Below are positions 6,459-15,578 of a DNA stretch of 45,287 nucleotides, in pieces. The notes under the pieces were generated by a model that saw only the letters and a program-made list of their open reading frames with translations, had not been told where the DNA came from and searched no databases. Positions within the stretch are counted from its first letter, which is position 1. The number at the start of each line of letters is the position of its first letter. Both the position numbers and the translations under genes were made by a program. Origin of the DNA: Haloimpatiens lingqiaonensis (lineage in GTDB: Bacteria > Bacillota > Clostridia > Clostridiales > Clostridiaceae); contig NZ_CABDWS010000019.1 in the NCBI RefSeq assembly GCF_901447495.1, forward strand, positions 1 through 45,287, read 5' to 3'.

Positions 6459-8360
6459 CTACATTATGCCTATCTTTCTGCCACTTCTAACAAGTATCCA
6501 ATTTGGTATATAGGAAATTAAAAATCCCACAAAGGCTGAAAGCTGCATAAACCCAAACCAAGCTATATTGTCTTCTCTTAAAATTACTGGTGAATATACT
6601 CTTTGAAGCCACCAGATACTTAGGTACATGCCTAATGAAACTGCAGTTATACAAATAATTGTAAGAGGTAAACTTTCTTTCACTGCTTCTTTGTATACTA
6701 TGCCTTTCATTTTAGCTATGATGGTAGGCATGAATAGGAACCAGTTTAATAAAAAGGCAACTATATAGCTTATTATCATGTTTAAAATCATAGGATTTCC
6801 TAATAAAAAAGAGCCATATCTTCCGTAAAAACTTATCAGTGGATACCCTATGTAATTAGATATATAGTGAGTAACTATTATGCTAGATGCCCCAAAGGCT
6901 ACGCTCATTACTGTAGCAACAGCACTTTGCTTCCATAGTGGCCTTAGCCAAACCACATTTTCATTCATTTTCATCCATGGGGAATTTATGTAGCATATTA
7001 TGTAAAGCCATAAACCCACAGGCCCTAAAATAAGTACTACCAGTACCCACATTATTTTTGTAATAGAATTTAGCCCTTTCATTCTATAAAACGCATGCAA
7101 TCCAGTCCAAAGGGCTCCTAATAAAGAAATTAGGCTAAATATTATGGAAAGTACATCTATTCCACTTACTCCCTCAGTCCCTAGTGTTTTATAGGGCTCT
7201 ATTTCTTGTGAGTAGTCTCCTCTGGCTTGAACAGAAAAATCTATTATATCTTCATCACCTATTATCCATAAGTTGTTAAAAGGACCCTCTGCAGGTGTTA
7301 CCCAGTAATTAGGTTTATTTCTCCAAAGATAGTTTTCTGTTAAAGTGGATAATTTATTTTTATCAGTCCATAAAATAGGCCCTGCCTTCCCTTTAAGTGA
7401 AAGTTGGCTGCCCATTAAAGCCATAATAGGTTTCTCCTTAGAACAAAGTATAAAACTCTGGTCATTGTCACTTCTGCTCCTGTTTATATTCCATCCAACG
7501 CCCTCTTCTTCATCATAAAATCTTGAAAAGTTAATGGAAAAGCTTTCGTGATTGCGTGCAGAAATAACCTTAACAGGAATGTTCAAGTTTTCTAAGTCTT
7601 CTATGAATTTCTCCCCTGCATTATTTTTTTTGCCAAGTATGTATACCTTTTTGGGTTTTATATTATTTATTACATTTTTGGATGAGTTATAAAGCTTATT
7701 GTCTTGGTTTAAATATAGTATTAAGCCTCCATTTTTGACTATCCAGGGTGCCACTGGAATTGCCATTAAAGGCTCTTTGTCAGAAATTATAAATGCATAT
7801 TTTTCTTTGTCCTCTTTATATGCACTTTGAAAGTTTTGCATTTGGTATACTTTTTCTAAGAGTTCTTCTGTGTTTTCGTAGTTTATGGCTTTTGTGCTAA
7901 GACCTATATTTTCAAAATCTTTCTTTAGTCCATCTATATTTGAACCTAAAAGAAGTATCTGTGAATTTTCCAAAGACATTATTCCTTTTGGGAATATATT
8001 TTTTGCATAATTTAGGACAGTATCTTTGTTTTTATCATCTATTTGTATAATAGGGCTGTTGTACTGCTTCACCAGTGGCATCAGACTTAAAATATGCTGC
8101 CACTGTTGTGATTTGATTATTATGAGTCCATTGGGTTTGCTTTTATAATCCCCCACTGGAAACAAAATATCTGAAATCTTTATGCCCATATCCTCTTGAG
8201 ATTTTCCCATAACTCTTATGGTATTTCCCGTGTTTAGATGAATTCTTTCATTTTCTATATTTATTTTTTCTGGTATAATAGCGTTTTTTAAAATTCTCAT
8301 CTGTCCAAAAACTAATATAAAACATAGAAGCATAGCTACATATACAGATACTTTTTTCAT
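6459..8360 (-). CDS. CWB2-like extracytoplasmic domain fused to polytopic membrane domain, 633 aa
   Basis: The start is the ATG at 8360 (MKKVSVYVAML), 7 nt after GGAGAG; an ATG 21 nt upstream lacks an SD. An N-terminal signal or anchor helix is followed by about 370 extracytoplasmic residues with CWB2-like half-modules (for example SQILLLGSNIDGLKKDFE and PKKVYILGKKN). From about residue 395 there are six or so membrane helices, including 'LILGPVGLWLYIICY' and 'NMIISYIVAFLLNWFLFMP'. The membrane part resembles DUF4396-type domains, but I hold this loosely. The fusion suggests a membrane protein with a wall-facing sensor or anchor. It is probably co-transcribed with the 419-aa protein downstream. 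Confidence 0.7.
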   Translation of the reverse strand: MKKVSVYVAMLLCFILVFGQMRILKNAIIPEKINIENERIHLNTGNTIRVMGKSQEDMGIKISDILFPVGDYKSKPNGLIIIKSQQWQHILSLMPLVKQYNSPIIQIDDKNKDTVLNYAKNIFPKGIMSLENSQILLLGSNIDGLKKDFENIGLSTKAINYENTEELLEKVYQMQNFQSAYKEDKEKYAFIISDKEPLMAIPVAPWIVKNGGLILYLNQDNKLYNSSKNVINNIKPKKVYILGKKNNAGEKFIEDLENLNIPVKVISARNHESFSINFSRFYDEEEGVGWNINRSRSDNDQSFILCSKEKPIMALMGSQLSLKGKAGPILWTDKNKLSTLTENYLWRNKPNYWVTPAEGPFNNLWIIGDEDIIDFSVQARGDYSQEIEPYKTLGTEGVSGIDVLSIIFSLISLLGALWTGLHAFYRMKGLNSITKIMWVLVVLILGPVGLWLYIICYINSPWMKMNENVVWLRPLWKQSAVATVMSVAFGASSIIVTHYISNYIGYPLISFYGRYGSFLLGNPMILNMIISYIVAFLLNWFLFMPTIIAKMKGIVYKEAVKESLPLTIICITAVSLGMYLSIWWLQRVYSPVILREDNIAWFGFMQLSAFVGFLISYIPNWILVRSGRKIGIM

Positions 8361-8435
8361 GTATATCTCTCCAATCATCATATTGCACTTTTAGGTTTTC
8401 TATCATATATTAGTATTTGTTTTTCTCCCCAAAAA

Positions 8436-8476
8436 ATGCATAAAAGGTGGGATATTTTATCACACCTTTTATGCAT
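8436..8476 (-). terminator. Strong intrinsic terminator, orphaned from a decayed regulator gene
   Basis: A 14-bp perfect stem ATGCATAAAAGGTG/CACCTTTTATGCAT (8436-8449 with 8463-8476) is followed on the minus strand by TTTTTT. It lies downstream of the response-regulator remnant at 8589-8678 and was probably that gene's terminator. Confidence 0.75.
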
Positions 8477-8588
8477 ACATATATATTTTTTAAAAATTCA
8501 ATTCATACATTTATATTATTTTAATTTATTCATCGATTTATAATTCCAAATAAGAGTTTTTGATTTTTAAATTTGCATATCTTAATAA

Positions 8589-8678
8589 TTAGTCTACTAT
8601 CTTGTAACCTACGCCAAAAACTGTCTCTATTATGGAGTTCTTTAAGAATTTTTTTGTTTTCCATCTAATATCACCCAT
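8589..8678 (-). pseudogene. C-terminal remnant of an OmpR-family response regulator
   Basis: The minus strand encodes 29 residues and a stop, ending NSIIETVFGVGYKIVD. This is the hallmark winged-helix C-terminus (ET/VxGxGYK) of OmpR/PhoB regulators. Everything upstream is gone: the preceding sequence has no receiver domain in any frame. The intact regulator at 12713 ends with the related VVWGVGYKIEK, but the two sequences differ too much for a recent duplicate. The intact terminator downstream supports loss of a once-functional gene. Confidence 0.65.
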
Positions 8679-8960
8679 TTAAATTCTATTACAACACATA
8701 TATGTTAAAAGTTACAATCTAGATACAATTGGGCCTTAAATTGAAACATTTATAGAATATAATTAGGAGACTAAAAGTAAATTTCATTATTTGTAAAAAC
8801 AAGTTTATCCTACGTGCTAAATTAATCTAAATGCAAGTATATATTCTGTATTGAACTTTCGCAATTATAAAATAAAAATGTAAAAAGAACAAAACTCCTT
8901 AGGAGTTTTTGAAAATATGAATTTTATGTCAATAATCAAAAGAAAGCGAGGGAAAAAATT
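8679..8960. other. Interval upstream of the asnB pseudogene with terminator-like palindrome
   Basis: AT-rich, no gene. It contains AAAACTCC/GGAGTTTT followed by T (8891-8910), a good intrinsic terminator shape 50 nt before asnB that could be an attenuator. It also has the 20-bp sequence AACTTTCGCAATTATAAAAT (8854-8873), repeated with one change at 43182-43201. No T-box sequence is visible. Confidence 0.45.
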
Positions 8961-10381
8961 TTGTGCGGCTTTGTAGGTTATTTTACTGATAAAAAAGTCA
9001 ATCCAGTACATATTGAAACTTTAAAAAAAATGAGCTCTTTGATACAACATAGGGGACCTGATGACGAAGGTATACATGCGAGTGATAATATTTTGTTGGG
9101 TTTTAGAAGGCTTAGCATACTATCCTTAGATGCTGGTAAACAGCCATTTTCATATGATGATAATAAATATCACATTATTTTTAATGGAGAAATTTATAAT
9201 TATATTGAACTAAGGGAAAGTCTTATGAATGAAGGTATAGAATTTTGTACAGATACTGAGGCAGAGGTCATATTAGCCCTATATAAGAATAAGGGTAAGT
9301 CCTTTGTAAAAGACCTTAGGGGCATGTTTGCTTTTGCCATCTGGGATGAAGTTAATAAAAAACTCCTATGTGCTAGAGATCCTTTTGGCATTAAACCTTT
9401 TTATTATATGGGAAATGACCAAAGTTTTTATTTTGCGTCAGAGTTAAAGAGCTTTACATGCATACCTAATGGGTACTCCAATGAAATTTCTCAGGAATCA
9501 TTACATAATTATTTAACATTTCAATTTGTTCCTGAACCTAATACTATGCTTAAAAACATAAAGCTTTTAGAAGCAGGCTCTATTTTAGAAAAAAATCTAA
9601 ATGAAAATATTTCTATTGAAAAGTACTGGCATCCTAAGTTTAATCCTATGATTAAAAACGGAAACGAAAAGATTTGTGAAATTAAAAATGCCTTGGAGAA
9701 TTCAGTTAAGATTCATATGAGAAGTGATGTGCCTGTAGGTTGTTTCTTGTCTGGCGGTATAGACTCTACTATAATCGCCCTACTAGCTAAAAAATTTAAT
9801 CCTAATATTAAAACTTTCACTATAGGCTTTGATAGAAATGGATACAGCGAAGTGGATATGGCATATATCATGAACCGCAATCCCTAAAAATGTTTTCATA
9901 TATACCATCTTCCCTTAAACATGCTTTAAAACATATTGCTCATGTTTTTCCAGATGGAGTTAAGGGCAAAAGTTTTATAGAAAGGGGATGCTGTTCTCTA
10001 GAAGAAAGATATGTGGGAAATGCTAAGATATTTAAGGATTATGAAAAAATGGATTTTCTTAAAAATTACAATAAATCTTTAAGTTATACTTTGGTAACAA
10101 AACCCCTTTATGATGCTGCCACAAAATACGATGACATTACAAAAATGCAGTATGTGGATATAAATACGTGGCTAAAAAATGAATTGTACTCTTGGGCTGA
10201 ATCTACTATTAAAAATAGCATGGCCGATGAATATATAAATAAAGAAAATACATTAAAGATGCTGGAAGTTCATAGAACAGGACACATAGACTATAGCAGA
10301 AAGCTATGGACGATAATTACATTTATTTTATGGCATAAAGTTTTTGTTGAGGAAAATAAATTACAGGCTAAGGCTATTTAA
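8961..10381 (+). pseudogene. asnB: Asparagine synthetase (glutamine-hydrolysing), internally deleted
   Basis: AsnB makes asparagine from aspartate, glutamine and ATP. The TTG start at 8961 places the catalytic Cys at residue 2 (MCGFVGYF), and the glutaminase domain is complete (NGEIYNY; TDTEAEV). The synthetase domain keeps its PP-loop SGGIDST but stops at 9885. The next segment, from about 9868 in the +1 frame, resumes with EPQSLKMFSYIPSSLK, so about 60 codons and the frame were lost. A second, in-frame loss of about 85 codons occurs at DINTWL/KNELY: intact enzymes have WL at both ends of the missing stretch, suggesting microhomology deletion. The remaining 163-codon tail runs to 10381. Synthetase activity should be lost; an amidotransferase fragment could still be made. 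Confidence 0.85.
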
Positions 10382-10824
10382 AAGTAAGAAGAAAAAATAT
10401 AAATAAAATTGGAAATTATTTATTAAGGTTTTATGGTGTAAGTAAAAGTGTAGTTATTTTGCTACCTAACGGTCTGCGGGCTTACCAACCTTTTCTTTTT
10501 TTATAACTTAAAGATTTTCTGAATAAAATAAAGAAACTCCACATTAATTGATATCTGATATTTGATATTTGATATTTGATATTTGATATTTAGTCCAGCT
10601 ATCGCAAATAAAAGATTTAATTTAAGTCCAAAAGGATAAATAACATAATTTCACAACGTGAAATTATGTTATTTATTCTTTTTACATTCTAAAATTTTTC
10701 GTAATGCAATGAAGAAAAATTATCCTTCACTAGCCCACTAGCCCTCTAGCACACTAGCACACTAATTTTGGCCCTCTAGCCCACTAGCCCTCTAGCACAC
10801 TAATTTTGACCCACTGAAAAGTTT
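10382..10824. repeat. Gene-free interval with composite repeat module, copy C
   Basis: In order: a GATATTT 7-bp tract of about six units (10550-10591); the core GCTATCGCAAATAAAAGATT (10599-10618); a 17-bp perfect hairpin with loop AAC (10638-10674), followed by ATTCTTTTT; and a CTAGCCCACTAGCCCTCTAG tract (10733-10805) ending at ACTGAAA, 10 bp from the GNAT gene stop. Before it (10440-10500) I see nothing recognisable. The hairpin is homologous to that of copy B. Confidence 0.75.
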
Positions 10825-11331
10825 CTATGATGCTAGTTGTAAAAATTCATTCATGGATATGGAGTATTGAATTTCTTTGGCTAGCTCCTTGTCTTCTGTA
10901 AAACCTAGTCTTTTAAATGCTCTTTGAGAGCGCTTGTTTTTACAATGAATCTTAGCTACCACTTCATCTACTCTCCAGTTAAAAAAAGCATGTTTTAAGC
11001 CTTCAAAAATTGCATTGGTTCCCAGGCCTTTTCCCCATTTATCTTTGTCTCCAATCACTATCACCATCTCGGCGCCGGAGCTTTTAGGCACAAGTCTTAA
11101 AAAACCAACTGGCTCTTTTTCCTTGGTGGTTACAACAAAGAAACTTCCATCTTGATTGAATAAGTGAGTTAAAATTGGCATGTTAACTCTGTATATTACT
11201 TGTTCAATGCTCCTGCTGACATTTTGTCTTTCATTTAAATACTGTGTAACTTCATTATCCTTTAGCCAATCTGCTATCATACAAGCATCTGATTTGAATA
11301 CTTCTTGACGCAATTGAACCTTACTAACCAT
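10825..11331 (-). CDS. GNAT-family N-acetyltransferase, 168 aa
   Basis: This is a single-domain GCN5-related acetyltransferase using acetyl-CoA; the acceptor is unknown. The fold is readable: N-terminal 'KSDACMIADWLKDNEVTQYL', strand FFVVTTKEKEPVGFLRLVP, the core strand EMVIVIGDKDKWGKGLGTNA (acetyl-CoA-binding motif A, here GKGLGT), and motif B 'CKNKRSQRAFKRLGFTEDKE' near residue 145. Length is typical. SD GGGAG precedes the ATG at 11331. It resembles the RimJ/RimL-like small GNATs acting on small molecules or protein N-termini. It is isolated, with module copy C directly after its stop. Confidence 0.8.
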   Translation of the reverse strand: MVSKVQLRQEVFKSDACMIADWLKDNEVTQYLNERQNVSRSIEQVIYRVNMPILTHLFNQDGSFFVVTTKEKEPVGFLRLVPKSSGAEMVIVIGDKDKWGKGLGTNAIFEGLKHAFFNWRVDEVVAKIHCKNKRSQRAFKRLGFTEDKELAKEIQYSISMNEFLQLAS

Positions 11332-11900
11332 TTTACTCCCTGTTGTATAAAATCTACATGTGCATTTATATTAACTTCTATTATATTTTGGTAGAATTAA
11401 TACAACAGTTCACCTCCTCCACAAAATAATAAACCCTCTCTATATATAAATTTAATATTTGTATATTTCATTGACTACATGTATTTACTTAATTATAAGC
11501 CATTTACATTTATGTAATTATAAATCATTTGTGTAAATGATTTGTGCATTCCTCAATCATTTATATCAAATGCCCTATTGAACTGTCAACGGCTGGAATT
11601 TGACTCTAATTATGTTTACTGGAAAATGCCATCAGAAACTTGACTTTCCCTCCCCTTTACTGCTTAATCTACCCATACTCCATTTAATCCAAATTAATTG
11701 AAAAAAAAGTATATTAAAACCCAATATGAACTTTATAATTTCGTAAGAAAATCTTCATTTTTATGGTATGCATTTTGTAATATGTTTCCTTTATTATTAA
11801 CTTAATAACATAAAGGTGCTATTCTAAATTTTATTTGAATAGCTAACTTATAATCCCTATGTATTATTTATTAAAGAAATGGTATTGAGGAGGTTTTTTT
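11332..11900. other. Gene-free interval, no recognised element
   Basis: AT-rich. CATTTATGTAATTATAAATCATTT-type short repeats occur near 11500-11560. A slightly GC-richer stretch (11577-11680) shows no frame or known RNA motif. A plus-strand promoter for the 11901 gene is expected around 11800-11860 but is not clearly defined. Confidence 0.4.
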
Positions 11901-12551
11901 ATGGAAGGTTTAAGTTCTAATAATTCAATTTGTAAAGATAAAAATCACAAAAACTACAAAAGAAGAAAACGTAAAGTTCGAAAAGTTAAATATAGATTGA
12001 TATTCCTTACCCTGCTTGTAGTTGTGCCTTTGATCATTTTTTCTCGTAATTTGATGAATTACAATAAAAATTATAACTACCATTTAGGAGAAAAAATATA
12101 TAAGTCAATGAGTGATGAACAAAATAGAAAAAAAGCATATGTAAGTGCTATATATCTTAATGGAGGCTATTCTGAAAATACTTGCGTGCTATTTTTATCA
12201 GAAGTTTTAAGGATGAATGGAGAAAAAATAGATGTTAAAGTTTGTAATACCAATAGGCTTTTAGATATAATGAAAGCAGATGGTTGGAAAATTGAAAGAG
12301 ATTATAAAAAATTAAAGCCAGGGGATATTTGTTTTACTACAGATGAGTCTTTGAATAAAAAAGGTATTCCATCTCATACTTATATATTTATGGGATGGCA
12401 AAAGGAAGGCAGCTATGATTATGCCTACATTTGTGACAATCAAGCCAAGGATTACCAAGGCAAAATATATCATTTGAGGAATATAGCCAAAGTTGATAAG
12501 ATAGGCAAAAGTTCTAAGGAGCCCTTTAGCTTTTTTATGTATAAAAGATAA
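11901..12551 (+). CDS. Membrane-anchored NlpC/P60-like (CHAP-type) hydrolase candidate, 216 aa
   Basis: A basic N-terminus (YKRRKRKVRKVKYR) precedes one membrane helix (about 33-48, IFLTLLVVVPLIIF), so the domain faces outward. The soluble part has the ordering of NlpC/P60-fold cysteine peptidases: a Cys at the head of a helix (NTCVLFLSEVLRMNG, Cys about residue 95), the strand KPGDICFTTD, then a His in IPSHTYIFMGW and a polar YICDNQ. PGD.CF and SHTYIFMG are typical of this fold. It could cleave peptidoglycan peptides or be an inactive relative. SD GAGGAGG is 8 nt before the ATG. The two-component genes downstream on the same strand may control it. Confidence 0.6.
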   Translation: MEGLSSNNSICKDKNHKNYKRRKRKVRKVKYRLIFLTLLVVVPLIIFSRNLMNYNKNYNYHLGEKIYKSMSDEQNRKKAYVSAIYLNGGYSENTCVLFLSEVLRMNGEKIDVKVCNTNRLLDIMKADGWKIERDYKKLKPGDICFTTDESLNKKGIPSHTYIFMGWQKEGSYDYAYICDNQAKDYQGKIYHLRNIAKVDKIGKSSKEPFSFFMYKR

Positions 12552-12690
12552 GAGTAAGAGGTAGTAGGTAAAACTAAAAGTTAATAAGTAAGAAGTAAGA
12601 GTTTCTTAAAAGGCTTTATCCTTCATATATAAATTGTCAATTGTCAATTATCAATTATCAATCGTCAACTGTTACTTATTAATTAGAACT
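12552..12690. repeat. 7-bp tandem repeats between the hydrolase and the response regulator
   Basis: AGTAAGA-type units (12552-12600) and GTCAATT/ATCAATT units (12634-12668) fill the spacer. The same 7-mers appear at 1845-1866 and 2376-2400. Confidence 0.65.
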
Positions 12691-12712
12691 ATATATTTTG
12701 GGGGGATTATAG

Positions 12713-13414
12713 GTGAATACAATTCATAACGTGCTTGTGGTAGATGATGAAAAGGAAATTAGGGATGCTATTGAGATTTATTTGAGAAGTATTGAAAATA
12801 TAAAAATAATAAAGGCTGGGGATGGCTTGGAGGCCTTGGACGCTTTGGAGTGCAATGAAGTACACTTAATTCTTTTGGATATAATGATGCCAAATTTAGA
12901 TGGCATAAGGACTTGTATGAAGATAAGAGAAAAAAGAGATATTCCTATTATAATGTTATCGGCTAAAAGTGAAGATACGGATAAAATATTAGGACTAAAT
13001 ATAGGTGCTGACGACTATATAACTAAGCCTTTTAATCCACTGGAATTAGTGGCTAGGGTGAAATCTCAGCTTAGAAGATATATAAACTTTGGGAATTTTC
13101 CTAAAAGCTCTAGTGATCAAATAGTTATAGATGGGCTGGTTATAAATAAAGCTAGACATGAGGTTTCTGTGGACGGAAGCCCCGTAAAGCTTACCCCTAT
13201 AGAATACGATATACTTCTGCTTTTAGCAGAAAATCGTGGAAGAGTGTTCCCTTCTAATGAAATTTATGAAAGGGTTTGGAATGAACCTTCTTTTAAAACA
13301 GAAAATACTGTATCAGTTCACATAAGGAGGCTTAGAAAGAAAATCGAAATTAATCCTAAGGAACCTAGATATGTAAAGGTGGTGTGGGGCGTTGGATATA
13401 AAATTGAAAAATAA
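12713..13414 (+). CDS. OmpR-family response regulator, 233 aa
   Basis: Receiver domain (about 5-118): acidic pair VVDDE, phospho-acceptor Asp in LILLDIMMPNLDG (about residue 54), the Ser in IIMLSAKSED and Lys in DDYITKPF. The winged-helix DNA-binding domain (about 140-232) has LTPIEYDILLLLAENRGRVF and ends VVWGVGYKIEK. The start is a GTG at 12713, 7 nt after a G6 SD (12700-12705). The gene overlaps the following kinase start by 23 nt, so they are translationally coupled. It resembles VanR/YycF-like regulators; the target is not visible, though the NlpC/P60-like gene just upstream is a candidate. Confidence 0.92.
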   Translation: MNTIHNVLVVDDEKEIRDAIEIYLRSIENIKIIKAGDGLEALDALECNEVHLILLDIMMPNLDGIRTCMKIREKRDIPIIMLSAKSEDTDKILGLNIGADDYITKPFNPLELVARVKSQLRRYINFGNFPKSSSDQIVIDGLVINKARHEVSVDGSPVKLTPIEYDILLLLAENRGRVFPSNEIYERVWNEPSFKTENTVSVHIRRLRKKIEINPKEPRYVKVVWGVGYKIEK

Positions 13415-15578
13415 GCTCTTAGGCAATCACAAATTATGGAATTTATTAGAAAGATTTGTGTTTTTGTTGTTTATAGCTATTTTTGTTTTTTTTATTTTGA
13501 TAAATTCAGCTATATCTTCTATTCATTCAAAAAAACAATATATATATAATGCACAACATACATTAACAGAAACAAATTCAAAACTTGATATTATGAATAA
13601 TTTCCAAAATAACAAATCTGACACTAGTTGGATAGATTTTAATTCATGGATATCACTTTGTGCAAGACCTAGCAATTTATCTATTTACAAGAATACTAAT
13701 AAACTCAGCATATTGTCTGAAAAATCTCAAGAGGAACTTAATAAGTTTAGCAAAAATTTTAAGCTTACTAGTGATAATAAAGATTTTAGCAGGTTGGTTA
13801 AGTTTATAATAATTGATAAAAGCAAGCTTACATTCATTACCAACGACATTGATAATATGGATTTTATTTCAAAAAATATTAAGGCATTTTCTCAGGAGGA
13901 TGGCCAATTTTACACTTATGTTTCTAGTAAAGGTAAGTGGTACAATTTGTCCTATGATTCATCTTCAGCACCTGCTGGAAACTATGATAATTCAACTATT
14001 ATACACAATCCTGAAAATTTTGTAGAAGCCTATTGGTTTCCGCAAAACTATGTGTATTCTAGGGAAGATAATTTTGTTATAGAAGATTTATTTAACCAAG
14101 CAAATGATAATTTTATGTCTTATAAGAATTCTTTGACACAAGATATTGCAAATAGGAATAGAGAAATAACTATATATAAGGTATTCATAGTTCTATACGG
14201 CATTGGTATTTTTGTAATTTTACTTTCCCTTTATCATTTAGGAAGGAAGCGAATTCTTAATGGATTAAAAAATAACTTTATATGGAAGTTTTTTATATCC
14301 ATAGACAACAAATTTCAAAACAAAAGCTTTATTTTTAAAGTTATAAGCTATGTATTCCTAACTTTGTTAACCATATTTGTGGCGTTTATTAGCCTTTTTT
14401 CCTTTGGAATTCTATTTGTTGTCTTCATTCCTTGGGCATTTGTATATTTAGTATTTATATTCCCTAAAATAATTAAAGCTTTGAAGTATTTAGATGCTAT
14501 AATAAAGGGCGCAGATAAGATAACTAGCGGTGATTTGAATCATGTTATTCCTGAAAAAGGAGATAAGTCTTTGGTTTCTCTTGCGGAAAATATAAATAAA
14601 ATTAATAGAGGATTTAAGGTGTCCATTGAGGATCAAATAAAGAACGAGAAACTAAAAAGCCAGCTAGTGGCTAATGTATCCCACGATTTGAAAACTCCTC
14701 TTACTTCTATAATAAATTATACGGATATACTGCTTAGGGAGGATATTTCCCAGGAGGAAAGAGAAGAATATTTAAAGATTCTCTATAGAAAGGGTTTGAA
14801 GCTTAAAAAGCTTATAGATGATTTGTTTCAAATATCCAAAATAAATAGTGGCAAGGTGGATTTGAATAAGGAAAATGTGGATGTTATAGAGCTTTTAAAT
14901 CAGTCTATTGCAGAATACTCAGATACAGAAATTTATAATGACAAAAATTTGAATTTTATTATTAGACCTTTTAGGGATAGTATTGAGATGCCTTTGGATG
15001 GAAATAAAATGTCCAGAGTTTTCGAAAATATAATAAATAATGTTTTAAAATATTCTCTAAAGAACACTAGAGTTTATGTGGATATTGAACCTCTGGATGG
15101 TTATGGTACTATAAATTATAATAGTCCTCTAAATGCTAGAAATGTTGTAAGTGACAACAGCATCACTAATAATGAATGCATGTCTTCAGAAAATAATTCT
15201 ACTATAGTTACTAGAAATAACTCTAGTATAGTTAATGAAAATAATTCTAGTATGGTTAATGGAATTAATTCTAGTATGGTTAATGAAAATAATTCTAGTA
15301 TGGTTAATAGAAATAATTCTAGTATAGTTAATGAAAATAACTCTAGTATGGTTGCTGGAATTAGAATAATATTTAAGAATATATCTGCTGCTGCGTTGAA
15401 CTTTGACAGGAATGAAATTTTTGAGAGATTTACTCGTGGTGACGAATCTAGAAATTCACATATTGACGGCAACGGCTTAGGCCTCGCTATAGCTAAGAGT
15501 ATAGTTGAGCTGCATGGTGGAAAAATGTATGTGGATTTTGATGGTGATCTTTTTAAGTCTATTATTGAGTTGAAGTAA
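13392..15578 (+). CDS. Sensor histidine kinase with tandem-repeat insert in its ATPase domain, 728 aa
   Basis: The TTG start at 13392 lies within the regulator's last codons; a second TTG at 13404 is possible. Helix 1 (about 17-40) and helix 2 (about 257-280) bracket a 215-residue extracytoplasmic sensor; two more helices lie at 312-362. A HAMP-like linker leads to the HisKA box LVANVSHDLKTPLTSIINYT, with His about 431. The N box is NIINNVLKYS, and the G boxes lie in GNGLGLAIAKSIVELHGG near the C-terminus. Between the N and G boxes, residues about 600-655 are seven tandem 8-residue units of NENNSSMV type, encoded by a 24-bp repeat (15191-15358). Family members lack this insert. All catalytic boxes remain, so it may still function. 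Confidence 0.9.
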   Translation: MDIKLKNKLLGNHKLWNLLERFVFLLFIAIFVFFILINSAISSIHSKKQYIYNAQHTLTETNSKLDIMNNFQNNKSDTSWIDFNSWISLCARPSNLSIYKNTNKLSILSEKSQEELNKFSKNFKLTSDNKDFSRLVKFIIIDKSKLTFITNDIDNMDFISKNIKAFSQEDGQFYTYVSSKGKWYNLSYDSSSAPAGNYDNSTIIHNPENFVEAYWFPQNYVYSREDNFVIEDLFNQANDNFMSYKNSLTQDIANRNREITIYKVFIVLYGIGIFVILLSLYHLGRKRILNGLKNNFIWKFFISIDNKFQNKSFIFKVISYVFLTLLTIFVAFISLFSFGILFVVFIPWAFVYLVFIFPKIIKALKYLDAIIKGADKITSGDLNHVIPEKGDKSLVSLAENINKINRGFKVSIEDQIKNEKLKSQLVANVSHDLKTPLTSIINYTDILLREDISQEEREEYLKILYRKGLKLKKLIDDLFQISKINSGKVDLNKENVDVIELLNQSIAEYSDTEIYNDKNLNFIIRPFRDSIEMPLDGNKMSRVFENIINNVLKYSLKNTRVYVDIEPLDGYGTINYNSPLNARNVVSDNSITNNECMSSENNSTIVTRNNSSIVNENNSSMVNGINSSMVNENNSSMVNRNNSSIVNENNSSMVAGIRIIFKNISAAALNFDRNEIFERFTRGDESRNSHIDGNGLGLAIAKSIVELHGGKMYVDFDGDLFKSIIELK
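15191..15358 (+). repeat. 24-bp tandem repeat (7 units) inside the histidine kinase gene
   Basis: Unit AATTCTAGTATGGTTAATG plus 5 bases, with point variation between units. The period is a multiple of three, so the reading frame is kept. Confidence 0.9.
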
